The position numbers and the translations under genes were made by a program. A stretch of 64,000 nucleotides of DNA from Variovorax sp. V213 (lineage in GTDB: Bacteria > Pseudomonadota > Gammaproteobacteria > Burkholderiales > Burkholderiaceae_C): contig NZ_AP028664.1 of NCBI RefSeq assembly GCF_041154455.1, positions 4,961,001 to 5,025,000 on the forward strand, given 5' to 3'. The notes beneath the pieces were generated by a model, which saw only the letters and a program-made list of their open reading frames with translations, made no database searches and was not told where the DNA came from. Below, in pieces: positions 53,965 to 63,132 of this stretch (position 1 is its first letter; each line of letters begins with the position of its first letter).

Positions 53965-55211
53965 GCGGCAGCTCCGACGGCGATGCGGCCTCGGCGCACG
54001 ACGCTGCGCACGGGCCGCTGGCCGAACCAGTAGGCGAGCTCGGCCGCATCGCGCACGTTCCAGAGCACGAAGTTGGCGGGCATGCCTTCGGCGATCACGC
54101 CGTGCGTGGAGGACAGCCCCAGCGCGCGCGCCGCATGCACCGTGACGCCGGCCAGCGCCTCGGGCACGGTGAGGCGGAACAGCGTGCACGCCATGTTCAT
54201 CATCAACAGCAGGCTCAGCGCCGGCGAGGTGCCCGGGTTGTGGTCGGTCGACACGGCCATCGGCACGCCCGCGGCGCGCAGCGCCTCGATGGGCGGCAGG
54301 TGCGTGTCGCGCAGCGTGTAGTAGGCGCCGGGCAGCAGCACGGCCACGGTGCCCGACTGGCGCATGGCCTCGATGCCTTCGGCCGACAGGTGCTCGATGT
54401 GGTCGCACGACAGCGCGCCATAGCGCGCGGCCAGTGCGGCGCCGCCCATGTCGGAGAGCTGCTCGGCATGCAGCTTGACCGGCAGGCCGAGCGCCTTCGC
54501 GGCCTTGAAGACCTGCTCTGTTTCCTCGAGCGAAAAGGCGATGCGCTCGCAGAACACGTCCACCGCGTCGACCAGCCCTTCCGCCGCGAGCGCGGGCAGC
54601 ATCTGGTTGCAGACGAGGTCGATGTAGTCGCCGCTGCGGCCCGCGTATTCGGGCGGCAGCGCATGGGCGCCGAGGAAGGTGGTGCGCTCGGTGACGCCAT
54701 AGGCTTTGCCCAGGCGCCGCGCCACGCGCAGCTGCTTGCGTTCGTGCTCGAGCGAAAGGCCGTAGCCCGACTTGATCTCGATGGCACAGACGCCATCGGC
54801 CAGCAGCTGTTCGAGCCGCGGCGCGGCCTCTGCGAAGAGCGTGTCTTCGTCGGCTTCGCGCGTGGCGCGCACCGACGAGACGATGCCGCCACCGGCCTTT
54901 GCCACTTCTTCATAGGTGGCGCCAGCGAGGCGCATGGCGAACTCGTTGGCGCGCTGGCCGCCGTAGACCAGATGCGTGTGGCAATCGACCAGGCCGGGCG
55001 TGACGAGCGCGCCGCCGCCGTCGTGCGGCGCGAGGGCGGCAAACTCGGAGGGCAGCGCTTCGCGGGCGCCGACCCAGCGGATCGTGCCCTCCGTGACCGC
55101 GATCGCGGCTTCGGTGTCGGCTGGCAATGCGGCGTCGGGCGCGGCACCGGGCGCCAGGCGCAGGCCGGTCCAGAGGCCGTCGGCCGATGGAAATGGGTGT
55201 GCGGATGTCAT
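53961..55211 (-). CDS. hutI: Imidazolonepropionase
   Basis: Opens imidazolone propionate to formiminoglutamate. The 416-residue amidohydrolase carries the metal site VDCHTHLVYGGQRANEFAMR near 68, the IEIKSGYGLSLEHERKQLRV block near 145 and CDHIEHLSAEGIEAM near 265. VSTDHNPGTSPALSLLLMM lies near 320. Two starts are possible: the ATG at 55211 (GGAAG upstream) and a GTG seven codons earlier at 55232. The ATG is chosen. Confidence 0.93.
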   Translation of the reverse strand: MTSAHPFPSADGLWTGLRLAPGAAPDAALPADTEAAIAVTEGTIRWVGAREALPSEFAALAPHDGGGALVTPGLVDCHTHLVYGGQRANEFAMRLAGATYEEVAKAGGGIVSSVRATREADEDTLFAEAAPRLEQLLADGVCAIEIKSGYGLSLEHERKQLRVARRLGKAYGVTERTTFLGAHALPPEYAGRSGDYIDLVCNQMLPALAAEGLVDAVDVFCERIAFSLEETEQVFKAAKALGLPVKLHAEQLSDMGGAALAARYGALSCDHIEHLSAEGIEAMRQSGTVAVLLPGAYYTLRDTHLPPIEALRAAGVPMAVSTDHNPGTSPALSLLLMMNMACTLFRLTVPEALAGVTVHAARALGLSSTHGVIAEGMPANFVLWNVRDAAELAYWFGQRPVRSVVRRGRIAVGAAA

Positions 55212-55235
55212 GGTTCGTCTTCCGGTTTCCACAGC

Positions 55236-55811
55236 TTACGCCGGGACGATGCGAACCGCAGCCAGCCGCGCGCCTTCACCTTCGGGCACGGCCTGCCATG
55301 CCTGCTCGGTGTCGGTCCAGAAGACGCCTTCACCCTCGGCGCAGGCCTCGCCGTTCAGGCGCCATGCGCCGCGAAGCACAAGCAGCACGCCGTGCGGCGC
55401 GGGCTCGACGGCCGATGCATTCGCGAGCACCCGCACGTCGGCGCGCCATTTGCCGCGCCGCGTCATGATGTTGAAATCGTTCGACGATGCGCCGCCCAGC
55501 AGCGTGCAATCGATCGCGTCATCGCCGCCGAACGCGAACGGCCGATGCGGCACGTCGAGCCGGTGGTCCACTCGCCCGTCCTGCGTGGAGAGCCGCACGC
55601 CGTCGCCCTCCAGCAGCATGATGCTGCGGTCGACGCCCGCGAAAACCGAGAACGGCCCGGCCGCCGCGATGGTCGCGATGCTTGCGCGCCAGCCGAAGCT
55701 TTCGAGCCCCGCGCCTTGGGGCCAGCTGACGATTTCCTGCGTGGTGCCGCCGCCGTTCTTCCAGGGCGTGGCCGGCAGCGCGCTGCGCGAGAAACGCTGC
55801 ACGTTGTTCAT
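55236..55811 (-). CDS. hutD: HutD-family cupin protein
   Basis: A 191-residue cupin-like protein of the HutD/Ves family. In Pseudomonas fluorescens HutD moderates hut transcription, probably by binding a pathway intermediate; it is not an enzyme. Features are WKNGGGTTQEIVSWPQGAG near 17, FGWRASIATIAAAGPFSVF near 40, DRSIMLLEGDGVRLS near 61 and GGASSNDFNIMTRRG near 105. It precedes hutI by 4 bases or more. Confidence 0.9.
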   Translation of the reverse strand: MNNVQRFSRSALPATPWKNGGGTTQEIVSWPQGAGLESFGWRASIATIAAAGPFSVFAGVDRSIMLLEGDGVRLSTQDGRVDHRLDVPHRPFAFGGDDAIDCTLLGGASSNDFNIMTRRGKWRADVRVLANASAVEPAPHGVLLVLRGAWRLNGEACAEGEGVFWTDTEQAWQAVPEGEGARLAAVRIVPA

Positions 55812-55828
55812 GACGCATCCTCTTGCTT

Positions 55829-55854
55829 CTTCCCCTTCCGGGGGAGGGGAGGGA
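55829..55854. repeat. Degenerate REP-like element between the permease gene and hutD
   Basis: TTCCCCTTCCGGGGGAGGGG followed by AGGGAG, a shortened copy of the stem found at 41986. It lies in the 64-base gap after the permease gene. Confidence 0.5.
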
Positions 55855-55875
55855 GAAATGCAAATACAGCGCCGC

Positions 55876-56544
55876 TCATCGCATCAACCCGCCCTGCCTC
55901 AGCTTCTGCTCGAAGTGCCGCAGGACCAGCGTCATCGTGCCCGTGAGCACGAAGTACACGAGCGCAATGGCCAGGTAGACCTCCAGCGAACGGTACGACA
56001 CGCTGATGATCTTCTGCCCCTCGTGCATCACGTCGTGGATCGTCAAGAGCGACACCAGCGCCGAGTTCTTGATGAGCGCGATGAACTCGTTGCCCAGCGG
56101 CGGAATCATGCGGACCACCGCCTGCGGCAGCACGATCTCGCGCATCGCCGTGCCGGGCGTCATGCCCAGCGACTGCGCGGCCATGGTCTGGCCCTTGTCG
56201 ATCGACTGGATCGCGCCGCGCACGATCTCCGACACGTACGCGCCCGAGTACACGCCCAGCCCCAGCACGCCGCACAAGAAGGCCGGCAGCAGGATGCCGA
56301 AGTGCGGCAGACCGAAGAACAAGATGAACAGCTGCACCAGCAGCGGCGTGCCGCGAATCGCCGCCACGTAGGCCGTGCACACGCCGTACAGCCAGCGTCG
56401 TTTCGGATTGAGCCGGCCGATGCCGACCAGGAGGCCCAACACGCAGCCGAGCGCGAGCGCGCAGGCGGTGATTTCCACCGTGACGAGCGCACCGCGCAGC
56501 AGGTCCGGCCAGCCCTGCCAGACCGGCGAGAAGTCGAAATCCAT
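55876..56544 (-). CDS. Polar amino-acid ABC transporter permease (HisM type)
   Basis: A 222-residue permease with about five membrane helices. It has the family's GRLNPKRRWLYGVCTAYVAA near 44, RGTPLLVQLFILFFGLP near 65 and the ATPase-contact EAA loop (MAAQSLGMTPGTAMREIVLP near 120). FIALIKNSALVSLLTIHDV lies near 152. Cotranscribed with a binding protein and the hut genes, so histidine or urocanate uptake is likely. No partner ATPase gene is in the hut cluster. Confidence 0.88.
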   Translation of the reverse strand: MDFDFSPVWQGWPDLLRGALVTVEITACALALGCVLGLLVGIGRLNPKRRWLYGVCTAYVAAIRGTPLLVQLFILFFGLPHFGILLPAFLCGVLGLGVYSGAYVSEIVRGAIQSIDKGQTMAAQSLGMTPGTAMREIVLPQAVVRMIPPLGNEFIALIKNSALVSLLTIHDVMHEGQKIISVSYRSLEVYLAIALVYFVLTGTMTLVLRHFEQKLRQGGLMR

Positions 56545-56560
56545 GAGCCGTTCTATTTAT

Positions 56561-57313
56561 TTACTTGGCGCTGGCACTGAACCACTTGGCGACGATCTGC
56601 GCATAGGTGCCGTCGGCCTTGAGCTTCTCGATGGCGCCGTTCACGGCCTTGGTGAGTTCGGGCGTGTCCTTGCGAATGGCCATGCCGTATTCCTCGGTGG
56701 TGATCTGCTCCGGCAGCACCTTCAGGCCGCCGCGCGTGCGCACGTACTGGTAGGCGGCGGGCTTGCCGGTCACGGCGGCGTCGGCGCGGCCGATGTCCAC
56801 GAGATTGAACATCTCCTGGTTCTTCTCGACTTCCATCAGCTGCACCTGCGGGAATTTTTCCTTGGTGTAGGCGACCGACTTGGTGCCCACCTGCACGCTG
56901 ACCTTCTTGCCGTTGATGTCGGCCGGCGTCTTGATGGCCGCGTTGCCGTCCTTCACCATCACGACCAGCCCGCCCGCGTAATACGGCACGGTGAAATCGA
57001 CGACCTTCTTGCGCTCGTCGGTGATGTAGATGGCCGACACCGCCATGTCGAAGCGCTTGGAGACCAGGCCCGGCACGAGGCCCTTGAAGTCGATGTCGAT
57101 CCACTCGATCTTGCGGCCCAGCGTCTTGCCGATGGCCTCCACCAGTTCCACGTCGAAGCCCGTTCGCTTGCCGTTCTCCACGTATTCCATCGGCGGAAAG
57201 GTGGCATCGGTAGCCACGCGCAGCGGCTCGCCCTGGGCTTGCGCGGTGGCGGCAAAGCCGAAGAAGGCGAGGCTCGAGAGGGCGGCGGCGACGAGGGTGC
57301 GGCGGGTGTTCAT
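56561..57313 (-). CDS. Periplasmic polar amino-acid binding protein
   Basis: A 250-residue family 3 binding protein. A signal peptide (NTRRTLVAAALSSLAFFGF, cleaved near AQAQG) is followed by VATDATFPPMEYVENGKRTG near 35 and FDVELVEAIGKTLGRKIEW. The FDMAVSAIYITDERKKVVDF ligand-site region is near 88. It lies 16 bases upstream of the permease gene and 42 bases after iclR. Histidine is the likely ligand by context. Confidence 0.88.
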   Translation of the reverse strand: MNTRRTLVAAALSSLAFFGFAATAQAQGEPLRVATDATFPPMEYVENGKRTGFDVELVEAIGKTLGRKIEWIDIDFKGLVPGLVSKRFDMAVSAIYITDERKKVVDFTVPYYAGGLVVMVKDGNAAIKTPADINGKKVSVQVGTKSVAYTKEKFPQVQLMEVEKNQEMFNLVDIGRADAAVTGKPAAYQYVRTRGGLKVLPEQITTEEYGMAIRKDTPELTKAVNGAIEKLKADGTYAQIVAKWFSASAK

Positions 57314-57355
57314 GTGAAGGCTTCCATGGGTTGAAAAAGAAAGGCGCAGCGATGT

Positions 57356-58090
57356 CTACTGCAGTGCGCGGGAAATGCGAGCCGCCGTGACGACGGTCAT
57401 GTGGAGCAATGCAGCTTCCGTGCCTTCGACGCGTGTGAGCGGTGCCATGAGCGTGATCGCGCCGCGCAGGCGCCGTCCCGAGGCCAGCACCGGCGCGCTC
57501 GCGCCCCACACACCGGCATCGACCTCGCCATGCGTCACGGCATGGCCGGCCTCGCGGATGGCGTCGAGTTCGGCGGCGCGCTCGGCGCGGCGCTCGGGGC
57601 TTTCGCCGAACGCGTCGAGCAAGGCGTCGCGCTGATCGAGCGGCATGTGGGCCAGCAGGCACTTGGCGCTGGCGCCGTCGCGCGCGGGCACGCTGCGGCC
57701 GCGGTCGAACGAACAGCGCAGCGACTGCTCGCTGTCGATCATCTCGAGGCACACCACGCGGTCGTTCACGGCCGTGACCAGCGCCACGCTTTCATGGCTC
57801 TGCTGTGCGAGCGCGCGCATGTCGGCGCGCGCCGCCATCACGAGGTCGGAGTTGCCGTCGAAGCCGCTCGCGAGCTGCACGCTCACCGGGCCGGGCGAAT
57901 AGCGCCCGTCGGACTCCATCGCGAAGCCCCAGCGCCGCAGCATCGCGATCTGCCGGTACAGCGTGCTCTGCGAAAGGCCCGTGGCCTGCATCAGCTGCGC
58001 CGCCGACATCGCCACCTTGCTCTGCGCCAGCACCGACAGCACCAGCAGGGCGCGATCGTTGTGGGCGGAAGCTTCGGTCAGCGGTGTCAT
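57356..58090 (-). CDS. IclR-family regulator of the hut transporter
   Basis: A 244-residue regulator. The winged helix-turn-helix is at about residues 15-75 (LSVLAQSKVAMSAAQLMQ, then TGLSQSTLYRQIAMLRRWGF). The effector domain runs from about 85 (AARADMRALAQQSHESVALV) to the end. The ATG at 58090 is chosen because the extra upstream residues do not fit the family. Finding an IclR gene inside a hut cluster, between hutU and the transporter, is unusual because hutC is also present. Confidence 0.86.
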   Translation of the reverse strand: MTPLTEASAHNDRALLVLSVLAQSKVAMSAAQLMQATGLSQSTLYRQIAMLRRWGFAMESDGRYSPGPVSVQLASGFDGNSDLVMAARADMRALAQQSHESVALVTAVNDRVVCLEMIDSEQSLRCSFDRGRSVPARDGASAKCLLAHMPLDQRDALLDAFGESPERRAERAAELDAIREAGHAVTHGEVDAGVWGASAPVLASGRRLRGAITLMAPLTRVEGTEAALLHMTVVTAARISRALQ

Positions 58091-58166
58091 CGGGGGCAAT
58101 CGCGGGGGCGTCGAAAGTGGATGCGGCGTGCAGTATCTTGCCCGCCGTTCCCACATCCAAGCGCCG

Positions 58167-58185
58167 ATTCCCACCAAGTGGGAAT
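58167..58185. promoter_or_regulatory. Probable IclR operator
   Basis: ATTCCCAC-CAA-GTGGGAAT, a perfect 8+8 dyad 77 bases upstream of the iclR start. A further half-site TTCCCAC occurs at 58149, about two helical turns away. Likely autoregulatory. Confidence 0.65.
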
Positions 58186-58232
58186 GGGCGCGCTTTTTCT
58201 TTCTACCTTCGTCTTACCGCTGCAGAGGAAGG

Positions 58233-59960
58233 TCAGCGCACCATCGGCAGATTGAGACCCTGCTTCTTCGCCGTGGCCACGGCAATGTCATAACCCGCAT
58301 CTGCATGGCGCATGACGCCGGTGGCCGGGTCGTTCCACAGCACGCGCTCGATGCGCTTGGCGGCGGCCTCGGTGCCGTCGCAGACGATGACCACGCCCGA
58401 GTGCTGCGAATAGCCCATGCCGACGCCGCCGCCATGGTGCAGGCTCACCCATGTGGCACCGCCCGCGGTGTTGAGCAGCGCGTTGAGCAGCGGCCAGTCG
58501 GAGACGGCATCGGTGCCGTCCTTCATGGCTTCGGTCTCGCGGTTGGGGCTGGCGACGGAGCCGGTGTCCAGGTGATCGCGGCCGATGACGATCGGCGCCT
58601 TGAGCTCGCCGTTCTTCACCATCTCGTTGAAGGCCAGGCCCGCGATGTGGCGCTCGCCCAGACCCAGCCAGCAGATGCGCGCGGGCAAGCCCTGGAACGC
58701 GATGCGCTCGCGCGCCATGTCGAGCCAGCGGTGCGTGTGGGTGTTCTCGGGGAACAGCTCCTTGATCTTGGCGTCGGTCTTGTAGATGTCTTCGGGGTCA
58801 CCCGAGAGCGCCACCCAGCGGAACGGGCCCTTGCCTTCGCAGAACAGCGGGCGGATGTAGGCCGGTACGAAGCCCGGGAAGTCGAAGGCGTTCTTCACGC
58901 CTTCGTCGAAAGCGACCTGGCGGATGTTGTTGCCGTAGTCGACCGTGGGGATGCCCATGGCCTGGAAGTCCAGCATGGCCTGCACGTGCACGGCACACGA
59001 CTTGGCGGCCGCGGTCTTGAGCGCATCGTGCTGCGACGGGTCCTTCATCGCAGCCTGCCATTGCGCAACGCTCCAGCCCGAAGGCAGGTAGCCGTTGATC
59101 AGGTCGTGCGCGGAGGTCTGGTCGGTCACGAGGTCGGGCTTGAGTCCGCCGGCCTTCGCGCGCTTCACCAGCTCGGGGAGGATGTCGGCCGCGTTGCCGA
59201 GCAGCGCGATCGACACGGCTTCCTTCGCGTCGCGGTGCTGTTGGATGAGTTCGAGCGCGTGGTCGATGTCGCGCGCCTGCTTGTCGACGTAGCGCGTGCG
59301 CAGGCGAAAGTCGATGCTGGTCTGCTGACACTCGATGTTGAGCGACACCGCACCCGCCAGCGTGGCCGCGAGCGGCTGCGCGCCGCCCATGCCGCCGAGG
59401 CCGGCCGTGAGGATCCACTTGCCCGCGAGGCTGTTGTTGTAGTGCTGGCGGCCGGCTTCGACAAAAGTCTCGAAGGTGCCCTGCACGATGCCCTGGCTGC
59501 CGATGTAGATCCAGCTGCCCGCCGTCATCTGGCCGTACATGAAGAGGCCCTGGCGGTCGAGCTCGTTGAAGTGCTCCCAGTTGGCCCATTTCGGCACGAG
59601 ATTCGAATTGGCGAGCAGCACGCGCGGCGCGTTCTCGTGCGTCTTGAACACGCCCACCGGCTTGCCCGACTGGATGAGCAGCGTCTCGTCGTCGTTGAGT
59701 TCCTTCAGCGATGCCAGGATCTGGTCGTAGCAGGCCCAGTTGCGCGCGGCGCGGCCGATGCCGCCGTACACCACGAGGTCTTGCGGGCGCTCGGCCACCT
59801 CGGCGTCGAGGTTGTTCTGCAGCATGCGGAACGGCGCCTCGGTGAGCCAGCTCTTGCAGTTGAGCGTGCTGCCGCGCGGAGCGCGGATCACGCGCGTGGG
59901 ATCGTGGCGCGGATCGGCGGCGTCGGGGTTGTTCAGGGCGAATTTTTCCGGAGCGTTCAT
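58233..59960 (-). CDS. hutU: Urocanate hydratase
   Basis: Second step: urocanate to imidazolone propionate, with a tightly bound NAD. The 575-residue protein shows GAQ-type NAD-site sequence GLGGMGGAQPLAATLAG near 190, VDYGNNIRQVAFDEGVK near 350, the conserved Cys region PARICWLGLGERHIAG near 433 and LHHGGGVGMGYSQHSG near 508. The 10 or so N-terminal residues (NAPEKFALNNPD) exceed the shortest homologues. It lies 32 bases after hutH. Confidence 0.96.
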   Translation of the reverse strand: MNAPEKFALNNPDAADPRHDPTRVIRAPRGSTLNCKSWLTEAPFRMLQNNLDAEVAERPQDLVVYGGIGRAARNWACYDQILASLKELNDDETLLIQSGKPVGVFKTHENAPRVLLANSNLVPKWANWEHFNELDRQGLFMYGQMTAGSWIYIGSQGIVQGTFETFVEAGRQHYNNSLAGKWILTAGLGGMGGAQPLAATLAGAVSLNIECQQTSIDFRLRTRYVDKQARDIDHALELIQQHRDAKEAVSIALLGNAADILPELVKRAKAGGLKPDLVTDQTSAHDLINGYLPSGWSVAQWQAAMKDPSQHDALKTAAAKSCAVHVQAMLDFQAMGIPTVDYGNNIRQVAFDEGVKNAFDFPGFVPAYIRPLFCEGKGPFRWVALSGDPEDIYKTDAKIKELFPENTHTHRWLDMARERIAFQGLPARICWLGLGERHIAGLAFNEMVKNGELKAPIVIGRDHLDTGSVASPNRETEAMKDGTDAVSDWPLLNALLNTAGGATWVSLHHGGGVGMGYSQHSGVVIVCDGTEAAAKRIERVLWNDPATGVMRHADAGYDIAVATAKKQGLNLPMVR

Positions 59961-59992
59961 GGCGTGGTTCTCCTCAATCGGAATGTCGGTTC

Positions 59993-61549
59993 TTACGAAT
60001 GGCTGGGCAGGATGTTCAGCAGCGCGGCCGGCAGCTCGGCCTTCAGCGCCCATTGGCGCATGGCTTCGATGTCGGGCGCGAGGTAGCGGTCGCGTTCGAG
60101 GAAGGCGACCTTCTGGCGGATGTTGGCGAATTCGGCTTCGACCAGCGGCGAGCTCTTGAGCTTTCGCTTCAACTCGATACCTTGCGCGGCGGCCATGGCT
60201 TCGATGCCCACGACCACCGCCGTGTTGTTGACCATGTCGCCCAGGCGGCGCGCCGCGAAGGTGGCCATCGACACATGGTCTTCCTGGTTGGCCGAGGTGG
60301 GGAGGCTGTCGACGCTGGCGGGATGCGCGAGCGACTTGTTCTCCGACGCAAGGGCAGCGGCCGTGACCTGCGCGATCATGAAGCCCGAATTCAGGCCGCC
60401 GTCGTGCACCAGGAACGGCGGCAGGCCCGAAAGGCCGGTGTCGAGCAAGAGCGCGATGCGGCGTTCTGCGATGGCGCCGACTTCGCTCACGGCCAGCGCG
60501 ATGATGTCGGCCGCGAAGGCCACCGGCTCGGCGTGGAAGTTGCCGCCCGAGATCACTTCGCCGGTGTCGCAGAACACCAGCGGGTTGTCCGATGCGGCAT
60601 TGGCTTCGATCACCAGCACGCGCGCGGCATGGGCGAGGTTGTCGAGGCAGGCGCCCATCACCTGCGGGATGCAGCGCACCGAATACGGGTCTTGCACGCG
60701 GCCGCAATCGGCATGCGACGGCACGATCTCGCTGCCTTCGAGCAGCGTGCGCACGGCACCGGCCACCGCGATCTGTCCCGGCTGGCCGCGCGCCGCATGA
60801 ATGCGCGCATCGAAAGGCTTGATCGAACCCTGGATGGCTTCGAGCGATAGCGCGCCCGACATCAAGGCCGAAGCGAACACGTCTTCGGCGCCGAACAGGC
60901 CTGCGAGTGCGAGCGCAGTCGACACCTGCGTGCCGTTGAGCAGCGCCAGGCCTTCCTTGGGGCCGAGCACGAAGGGCTCGAGGCCGACGAGGCGCATGGC
61001 CTCGGCGCCGCTGATCACGGCGCCGTCGGCCGTGGTGGCCTCGCCCTCGCCGATGAGCACGCAGGCCATGTGAGCGAGCGGCGCGAGGTCGCCCGAGGCG
61101 CCCACCGAGCCCTTGCACGGAATGCGCGGCATGACGCCCGCATTGAACAAGGCCAGCAGCGCATCGACCAGTGCGGGCCGCACGCCGGAGTGGCCGCGCG
61201 CCAGGCTCACGGCCTTGGTGGCCAGCACCATGCGCACGACAGGCGCGGTCAGCGCCTCGCCTGTGCCCACGCTGTGCGAGAGCACGAGGTTGCGCTGCAG
61301 GTCGGCCAGGTGGTCGTTGCCGATGCGCGTGCTCGCGAGCTTGCCGAAGCCGGTGTTGATGCCGTACACCACCTGGTCGTTGTCGACGATGTGGCGCACC
61401 GCCGCTTCGGCGCGCGCCATGCCTTCCTGCACCGAGGGGTCGAGCGCCAGCCGCACGCCACCGGCCTGGATGCGGCGCAGCATCGCGAGGTCCACCGTGC
61501 CGGGCGTGAGGGTCAGGGTGGTGGTGGTGGTGTGATGGCTTGTTGGCAT
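59993..61549 (-). CDS. hutH: Histidine ammonia-lyase
   Basis: First step: histidine to urocanate and ammonia. The 518-residue protein contains the MIO-forming Ala-Ser-Gly in CKGSVGASGDLAPLAHM near 152, YGINTGFGKLASTRIG near 63 and the QDPYSVRCIPQVMGACLDNL block near 288 (VQDPYSVRC). ATG at 61549 gives the expected N-terminus. A His/Thr-rich start (PTSHHTTTTTLTLTPG) is slightly longer than typical. The start lies 58 bases downstream of hutC. Confidence 0.96.
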   Translation of the reverse strand: MPTSHHTTTTTLTLTPGTVDLAMLRRIQAGGVRLALDPSVQEGMARAEAAVRHIVDNDQVVYGINTGFGKLASTRIGNDHLADLQRNLVLSHSVGTGEALTAPVVRMVLATKAVSLARGHSGVRPALVDALLALFNAGVMPRIPCKGSVGASGDLAPLAHMACVLIGEGEATTADGAVISGAEAMRLVGLEPFVLGPKEGLALLNGTQVSTALALAGLFGAEDVFASALMSGALSLEAIQGSIKPFDARIHAARGQPGQIAVAGAVRTLLEGSEIVPSHADCGRVQDPYSVRCIPQVMGACLDNLAHAARVLVIEANAASDNPLVFCDTGEVISGGNFHAEPVAFAADIIALAVSEVGAIAERRIALLLDTGLSGLPPFLVHDGGLNSGFMIAQVTAAALASENKSLAHPASVDSLPTSANQEDHVSMATFAARRLGDMVNNTAVVVGIEAMAAAQGIELKRKLKSSPLVEAEFANIRQKVAFLERDRYLAPDIEAMRQWALKAELPAALLNILPSHS

Positions 61550-61555
61550 GTGAAC

Positions 61556-61568
61556 CTGTCTATACAAG
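61556..61568. promoter_or_regulatory. Probable HutC operator in front of hutH
   Basis: CTGTCTATACAAG, containing GT-C-TA-T-AC, the GT-N-TA-N-AC core bound by HutC-subfamily GntR regulators. It lies 7 bases upstream of the hutH ATG and downstream of hutC. Urocanate would release the repressor. Confidence 0.65.
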
Positions 61569-61607
61569 TGGTTGCGAGAGAAAACGTAAGTCGTTAAGGA
61601 CAAAAAC

Positions 61608-62345
61608 TCAACCGAAAGATGGATTGCCGTCGGCTTTGAAGCGGCTGCCCAGGCTGTAGCGCGACGCGGGATGCAGGCAGCGCACCCAGGTGACCGGCGT
61701 GTTGCGCGTCCAGGTGCGGCGCGTGAGCAGCAGGCAGGGATCGGTGGGCTCCATCGCGAGCCGGCTCGCCTGCTCCGCAGTGGGCAGCACGGCATCGACG
61801 ACGTGTTCGATCTGGTCGAAGGGCACGTTGCGCACCAGGTACTCGCTGGGCGGTACGGCGGCAAAATCCTGCTCGAGGAAATCGGGCACGACCTGCGGAT
61901 TGACGTAGCGCTCTTCGAGCTGCACCGGCGTGTCGTTCTCCAGATGCAGGCAGACGCTGTGGAACACCGAGGTGCCCGCGCGCATGTCGAGCCAGGCCGC
62001 CACGTCGGGCGATGCGGAAACGCGCTCCACCGCGAGCATCTCGCAGCGATAGTCGTGGCCTCGCTGGCGGATTTCGCTCGCGATGTTGGCAATCTGCAGC
62101 AGCGTGGACTGCGGCTTGTTCTCGGCCACGAAACTGCCGACGCCGGCCATGCGCACGATGCGGCCCTGCTCCATCAGCTCGCGCAGCGCGCGGTTCACCG
62201 TCATGCGCGAGATGCCGAACTGCGCCACCAGTTCGCTCTCGGACGGCAGGCGGTGGCCGGCCGGCCAGGTACCGTCCTGGATCTTGCGGGAGATGTGATC
62301 CTTGACTTGCGCATAGAGCGCGAGGGACGGCAAGTCGCGTTTCAT
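61608..62345 (-). CDS. hutC: Histidine-utilisation repressor HutC
   Basis: A 245-residue GntR/HutC-subfamily repressor whose inducer is urocanate. The winged helix-turn-helix is at about residues 8-75 (LPSESELVAQFGISRMTVNR, then ALRELMEQGRIVRMAGVG). The UTRA ligand domain runs from about 95 to 235 (DTPVQLEERYVNPQVVPDF near 140, LTRRTWTRNTPVTWVR near 208). It starts 1 base after the stop of the ABC ATPase gene, so transport genes and hutC are probably cotranscribed. Confidence 0.94.
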   Translation of the reverse strand: MKRDLPSLALYAQVKDHISRKIQDGTWPAGHRLPSESELVAQFGISRMTVNRALRELMEQGRIVRMAGVGSFVAENKPQSTLLQIANIASEIRQRGHDYRCEMLAVERVSASPDVAAWLDMRAGTSVFHSVCLHLENDTPVQLEERYVNPQVVPDFLEQDFAAVPPSEYLVRNVPFDQIEHVVDAVLPTAEQASRLAMEPTDPCLLLTRRTWTRNTPVTWVRCLHPASRYSLGSRFKADGNPSFG

Positions 62346-62346
62346 G

Positions 62347-63132
62347 TCAGTGCTCGGCCGCGGCCATCGACTCGGCGCGGATTTCTTCCGTCAGCTGCGC
62401 CTTGATGTCCATGAACTCGGGCGAGGTCTTGATCGTGTAGCTGCGCGGATGCGGAAAGTCCACCGCGATCTCGGTCTTGATGCGGCCGGGCCGCGCGCTG
62501 AACACCGCCACGCGGTTGGCCATGAAGATCGCCTCGTCGATGTCGTGCGTGACGAACAGCACCGTCTTGCGCGCCGACTCCCAGATGCCGAGCAGCAGTT
62601 CCTGCATCAGCACGCGGGTCTGGTTGTCGAGCGCGCCGAAGGGCTCGTCGAGCAGCAGCATCTTGGGGTCGTTGGCGAGCGCGCGCGCAATCGCGGTGCG
62701 CTGCTGCATGCCGCCCGAGAGCTGCTTCGGAAAGTGGTTCTCGAAGCCGCGCAGGCCCACCTTGGCGATGAAGAATTCGCTGCGCTCCTTCTGGTCGGCT
62801 TCGCTCATGCCGCGCTCGCGCAGGCCGAAGCGGATGTTCTGCGCCACCGTGAGCCACGGGAACAGCGTGTAGCTCTGGAACACCACGCCGCGGTCGGCGC
62901 CCGGGCCTTCGATGCGCTCGCCGTCGAGCAGCACCTGGCCGGTGGTCGGGAAGTCGAGCCCCGCGACGATGCGCAGCAGCGTCGACTTGCCGCAGCCCGA
63001 AGGGCCGAGGATGGTGACGAAGTCGTTCTCGCGCACCTCGAAGTCAATGGGCAGAAGCGCCTGCGTGCTCTGTCCCTTGGTGCCGGTGAAGACGCGCGAG
63101 ACGCCCTGGATGGAAAGCTGCTTGTTCGTCAT
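62347..63132 (-). CDS. NitT/Tau-type ABC transporter ATPase
   Basis: A 261-residue ATPase of the SsuB/TauB class. Walker A is GPSGCGKSTLLRIVAG near 43, the Q loop VVFQSYTLFPWLTV near 86, the signature LSGGMQQRTAIARAL near 140 and Walker B MLLLDEPFGALD near 160. Its start overlaps the permease stop (TGATG). Packed directly against hutC, it may import a histidine-pathway compound rather than a sulfonate. Confidence 0.9.
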   Translation of the reverse strand: MTNKQLSIQGVSRVFTGTKGQSTQALLPIDFEVRENDFVTILGPSGCGKSTLLRIVAGLDFPTTGQVLLDGERIEGPGADRGVVFQSYTLFPWLTVAQNIRFGLRERGMSEADQKERSEFFIAKVGLRGFENHFPKQLSGGMQQRTAIARALANDPKMLLLDEPFGALDNQTRVLMQELLLGIWESARKTVLFVTHDIDEAIFMANRVAVFSARPGRIKTEIAVDFPHPRSYTIKTSPEFMDIKAQLTEEIRAESMAAAEH

